Of a DNA stretch of 41,844 bases, positions 39,268 to 41,844 are shown piece after piece. The position numbers and the translations under genes are program-made. Within the stretch, counting starts at the first letter, position 1, and each line of letters opens with the position of its first letter. Source of the stretch: an uncultured Eubacteriales bacterium (lineage in GTDB: Bacteria > Bacillota > Clostridia > Lachnospirales > Lachnospiraceae); NCBI GenBank assembly GCA_900545455.1, contig UQZF01000003.1, positions 1 to 41,844 on the forward strand, written 5' to 3'. The notes under the pieces were generated by a model. The model was not told where the DNA came from. It did not search any database and saw nothing but the letters and a program-made list of their open reading frames with translations.

Positions 39268-40555
39268 CGAATGTCACTGTAATGCTCGTTCCCTTGCCCG
39301 GCTCGCTTGCGAGCGAAAGCTCCGCGCCGTGGCTTGTGAGGATGTGCTTTACGATGGCAAGCCCGAGTCCCGTTCCGCCGCTCTCGCGCGAACGGCTCTT
39401 GTCTACGCGGTAGAATCGCTCGAATATGCGCTCCTGATGCTCTTTTCCGATTCCGATGCCGTTGTCCTTGACGGTGAGCTTTACCTTGCCGTCGAGTGTG
39501 TTGCTGACATCGACGATCACGTTGCCGCCCTTGTTGTTGTAGCGGATTGCGTTGTCACAGAGGTTGTAGAGCACCTCGTCCATCATGGACTTGTCGGCGT
39601 TAATGTATGCCGTTGTTCCTAGAAGCATGAGCTTGATGTCGTTTTTGTCGGCGGCGACCTTGAGATTCTTAATGCAGTTCCTCGCCGCCTCGTACAGATC
39701 CATCTTCTCGAGATTTAACTTTACACCGTCGTCGAGCTCTGACAGATTGATAATGTCGTTGATGAGTGAGAGAAGTCTTGTCGAGTTCTTTCTTATCTCA
39801 CCCGCGAAGCGCACGCTGTCGTCGCCCGAGACCATGCCGTTCTCAATGAGCTCCGCATAGCCCGAAATCGCCGTGAGCGGCGTCTTTAGCTCATGCGAGA
39901 CATTCGCCGTGAACTCCTGACGCATCGTCGCACTTCTTAAAATGTCCTCGCGCTGCTCCTTGAGCGCCCCGACAAACGGAACCAGCTCCTTGTACTCAGG
40001 CACAAGAGAAGGGTTGGCTGCATTGTTTACAAGTTCCTCGACAGGTTTAACAATCTTTGTCGTCAAATGCTTTGAGAGAAAATAGCACATCACATACAAA
40101 AGCACGGTGAGCCCCATGATAATCGGGAGCGCCGACATGAATATCGTCCAGATGCTCCCCGCCTCCTTCGCTATTCTTATGACGGTGCCGTCCTCAAGCC
40201 TCATGGCATAGTAGAATATCCTCTTAGAGAGTGTGTCCGACTTGCGGACGCTCTTTCCCTCACCGCTCTTTAATACGTCAATATACTCCGGTCTGTCCGA
40301 GTGATTCTCAAGTGTCTCCGCCTCGCTGTCGTAAAGCACATTTCCGTCGGTTCCTATCCATGTGACGCGCACATCGAACTGCTCATTGTCTGAGAAGCTG
40401 TCTATCATGTATCCTGCGAACTCCGCCTCGGTCTTTAGGTCATTGAACACCTGTTTTTTGAAAAGCTCATAAAAAACTATGACCGACATAAACAATGTGA
40501 TGACAATGGCAATCAGTGTTACCTTCAAAAACTGGCTGAGAATTTTCTTTTTCAT
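39254..40555 (-). CDS. PhoR-like sensor histidine kinase
   Basis: 433 residues. Two transmembrane helices (residues 10-30 and about 138-162) flank an extracellular sensor domain of about 105 residues. The H box is FTANVSHELKTPLTAISG, the N box NLCDNAIRYNNKGG, and the G boxes are DNGIGIGKEHQERIFERFYR and GGTGLGLAIVKH. The start overlaps the response regulator stop as ATGA. Proximity to a Na/Pi cotransporter supports phosphate sensing, which remains an inference. Confidence 0.93.
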   Translation of the reverse strand: MKKKILSQFLKVTLIAIVITLFMSVIVFYELFKKQVFNDLKTEAEFAGYMIDSFSDNEQFDVRVTWIGTDGNVLYDSEAETLENHSDRPEYIDVLKSGEGKSVRKSDTLSKRIFYYAMRLEDGTVIRIAKEAGSIWTIFMSALPIIMGLTVLLYVMCYFLSKHLTTKIVKPVEELVNNAANPSLVPEYKELVPFVGALKEQREDILRSATMRQEFTANVSHELKTPLTAISGYAELIENGMVSGDDSVRFAGEIRKNSTRLLSLINDIINLSELDDGVKLNLEKMDLYEAARNCIKNLKVAADKNDIKLMLLGTTAYINADKSMMDEVLYNLCDNAIRYNNKGGNVIVDVSNTLDGKVKLTVKDNGIGIGKEHQERIFERFYRVDKSRSRESGGTGLGLAIVKHILTSHGAELSLASEPGKGTSITVTFDAAK

Positions 40556-41226
40556 GGCTCTAATACATACCCCACATTGCGGACCGTCTTGATCATCGCG
40601 CCCGCATTTCCAAGCTTCTGTCTAAGTGTCTTGATGTGCATGTCGAGAGTTCTCGATTCGCCCTCGAAATCCACACCCCACACCAGTTCCATAATCCTGT
40701 CGCGGTGCATGGCGACTCCGCTGTTACTCATAAGGCAGCGCAGCAGCTCATACTCCTTAAATGTGAGTTCCTTCGGCTCGTCATCAACGTACACGATATG
40801 CCTGTCGCTGTCGAGAAAGATATTTCCTACACGGATGCTCTTTTGTGCACTCACGTCCATACTTCGCCTTATAAGAGCCCTGACCCTTGAAATCAGCTCC
40901 ATAACACCGAATGGCTTCGTTATGTAATCGTCAGCTCCTATGTCAAGCCCCTTCACCTTGTCAAGCTCCGTGGACTTCGCAGTCACAAGTATGACAGGTA
41001 TTCTCTTAGTCTCCCCCGAGGCACGAAGCTTCTTTAATATCTCAATTCCATCCTCGTCGGGAAGCATTATATCGAGCAGAATCAGATCCGGCTTGCGGTT
41101 TGCAACCTCCCGCTTAAAGTCCTTGCCGCATGCAAAGCCCTTCACGTCATGACCGCTGTTGCCAAGAGCAATGCTCTCAATCTCCCTTATATTGTCATCG
41201 TCCTCGACGACGTATATCAATGCCAT
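40552..41226 (-). CDS. PhoB/OmpR-family response regulator
   Basis: 224 residues. The receiver domain has the phospho-acceptor Asp in LILLDIMLPDEDG and Lys in VILVTAKSTE, and a winged-helix DNA-binding domain follows (KELTFKEYELLRCLMSNSGV ... SRTLDMHIKTLRQKLGN ... VRNVGYVLEP). It is the first gene of the two-gene operon. A 74-bp tandem repeat array lies directly upstream (41242-41428) and may hold its promoters or binding sites. Confidence 0.94.
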   Translation of the reverse strand: MALIYVVEDDDNIREIESIALGNSGHDVKGFACGKDFKREVANRKPDLILLDIMLPDEDGIEILKKLRASGETKRIPVILVTAKSTELDKVKGLDIGADDYITKPFGVMELISRVRALIRRSMDVSAQKSIRVGNIFLDSDRHIVYVDDEPKELTFKEYELLRCLMSNSGVAMHRDRIMELVWGVDFEGESRTLDMHIKTLRQKLGNAGAMIKTVRNVGYVLEP

Positions 41227-41241
41227 GTTCTCTACCTTCTT

Positions 41242-41428
41242 TCTCTGCCATAATTGGAATTTTCGTCACCGTTGGACTGATAAATAGCACCGTTTTCTCA
41301 ATAATTTCCCTATTTTCTCTGCCGTATCCGGAATTTTTATCACCATTGGACTGATAAATAGCACTGTTTTCCCAGTAAATTCCCCATTTTCTCTGCCCTA
41401 TTCGGAATTTTCGTCACCGTTAGACTGA
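41242..41428. repeat. 74-bp tandem repeat array upstream of the response regulator
   Basis: About 2.5 units starting at TCTCTGCC (41242, 41316, 41390), exactly 74 bp apart. Each contains a close variant of GGAATTTTCGTCACCGTTGGACTGAT. The period is near seven helical turns. No ORF runs through it. The whole 41227-41484 gap holds only this array and the 3' flank of the next gene. Confidence 0.88.
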
Positions 41429-41484
41429 TGCCACGTTTATCACTGCACATTTTTCCTGTATCTTCAACCATTACAACTTTTATT

Positions 41485-41844
41485 CTAAGGCAGTTCGTAT
41501 TTCTCCTTATACCAGTGCACCTTAATCTTGAAGTCCTCGTTGTCCTTGCTCTTTACATTGTCAAGATACTCGTGCGTGTCGAAGCCGTCGTTGCCGACAA
41601 CCTGTATGAGACATACCGCAATGTTCGAGCAGTGGTCTGCAACTCTCTCGTAGTTGGTTATGAGGTCTGTGAGCACAAAGCCAAGCTCGATTGTGCACTT
41701 GCCCTTTCTGAGCCTCCTCACATGTCTGTCCTTTAGCTCAGCCTTCAGATAGTCCATTACCTCCTCAAGCGGCTCGACATTTCCCGCAGCCTCCACATTC
41801 TCGGTTGCAAAGGCATCCATCGACATGTTTACAATCTCGTGAAT
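41485..41844 (-). CDS. Na/Pi cotransporter family protein, C-terminal PhoU-like domain (partial)
   Basis: The frame is open to the right edge of the window, so only the last 119 residues are visible. The segment LITNYERVADHCSNIAVCLI is the typical metal-binding helix of PhoU domains as fused to Na/Pi cotransporters, and the end (DNVKSKDNEDFKIKVHWYKEKYELP in two parts) matches their C-termini. A stand-alone PhoU protein is the alternative. Gene order with a PhoR/PhoB-like pair supports a phosphate-related unit. Confidence 0.82.
   Translation of the reverse strand: MHEIVNMSMDAFATENVEAAGNVEPLEEVMDYLKAELKDRHVRRLRKGKCTIELGFVLTDLITNYERVADHCSNIAVCLIQVVGNDGFDTHEYLDNVKSKDNEDFKIKVHWYKEKYELP

Noticed and set aside
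41242..41428. CRISPR array in the 74-bp repeats
   Set aside because: The repeated unit is the whole 74 bp with no unique spacers, and only about 2.5 copies exist.

Overview
The window looks like a chromosome segment of a spore-forming, gut-type member of the Clostridia, most likely Lachnospiraceae. The evidence is a cotJABC spore-coat operon, an O-acetylation operon (MBOAT, DHHW and DUF4358 genes) behind an ECF sigma factor, fibre- and glucuronide-degradation genes, AraC regulators and AGGAGG-type ribosome binding sites. No species name can be given from sequence alone.

Left host region (1-15.5 kb): an XPD/DinG-like helicase with an N-terminal nuclease domain (cut by the window edge); a YetA/exo-rhamnogalacturonan-lyase-like enzyme with a divergent AraC regulator; an ECF sigma/anti-sigma pair followed by a DUF4358 lipoprotein, an MBOAT acyltransferase and a DHHW protein; a CBS-domain protein; tRNA-Gly(CCC); a chemoreceptor; a GH2 beta-glucuronidase; a frameshifted small membrane-protein gene; then cotJA, cotJB and the first third of cotJC.

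Central element (15,541-32,176; 16,636 bp): cotJC is interrupted by a skin-like intervening element. Its other two thirds resume at 32,175 in the same frame. The two ends carry inverted copies of a 16-bp arm. Joining the ends gives a 48-bp symmetric attP whose exact centre is a GA dinucleotide shared by both junctions. Crossover at that GA restores a 198-residue CotJC. A large serine recombinase ends about 20 bp from the right arm. The element is a reduced prophage or phage-plasmid. It has a leftward operon with small peptides, a lytic transglycosylase, a HUH-type Rep, a VRR-NUC nuclease, ParA, a truncated ParB fused by deletion to the remains of a tail gene, a tail-fibre gene, holin and CHAP endolysin. 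A rightward arm holds an XRE repressor, an ImmA-like protein, an unusual 715-residue membrane protein, a second XRE protein and the recombinase.

Inside the element is a shufflon. A tyrosine recombinase sits beside four alternative C-terminal cassettes for one tail protein. All four begin with the same 14-bp core site (TAAAT-AGTA-ATTTA) in the same reading frame, and they lie as two back-to-back pairs with the lysis genes between the pairs. The element also encodes two predicted antisense RNAs with good promoters and intrinsic terminators. One is opposite the rep leader. The other overlaps a 40-residue hydrophobic peptide gene, as in type I toxin-antitoxin loci.

Right host region (32.2-41.8 kb): the rest of cotJC; a heterodimeric ABC exporter with a divergent AraC regulator; an AAA-ATPase/PD-(D/E)XK protein; a relic of an acyl-CoA-synthetase-type gene; a PhoR/PhoB-like two-component system preceded by 74-bp tandem repeats; and the end of a Na/Pi cotransporter gene with a PhoU domain.
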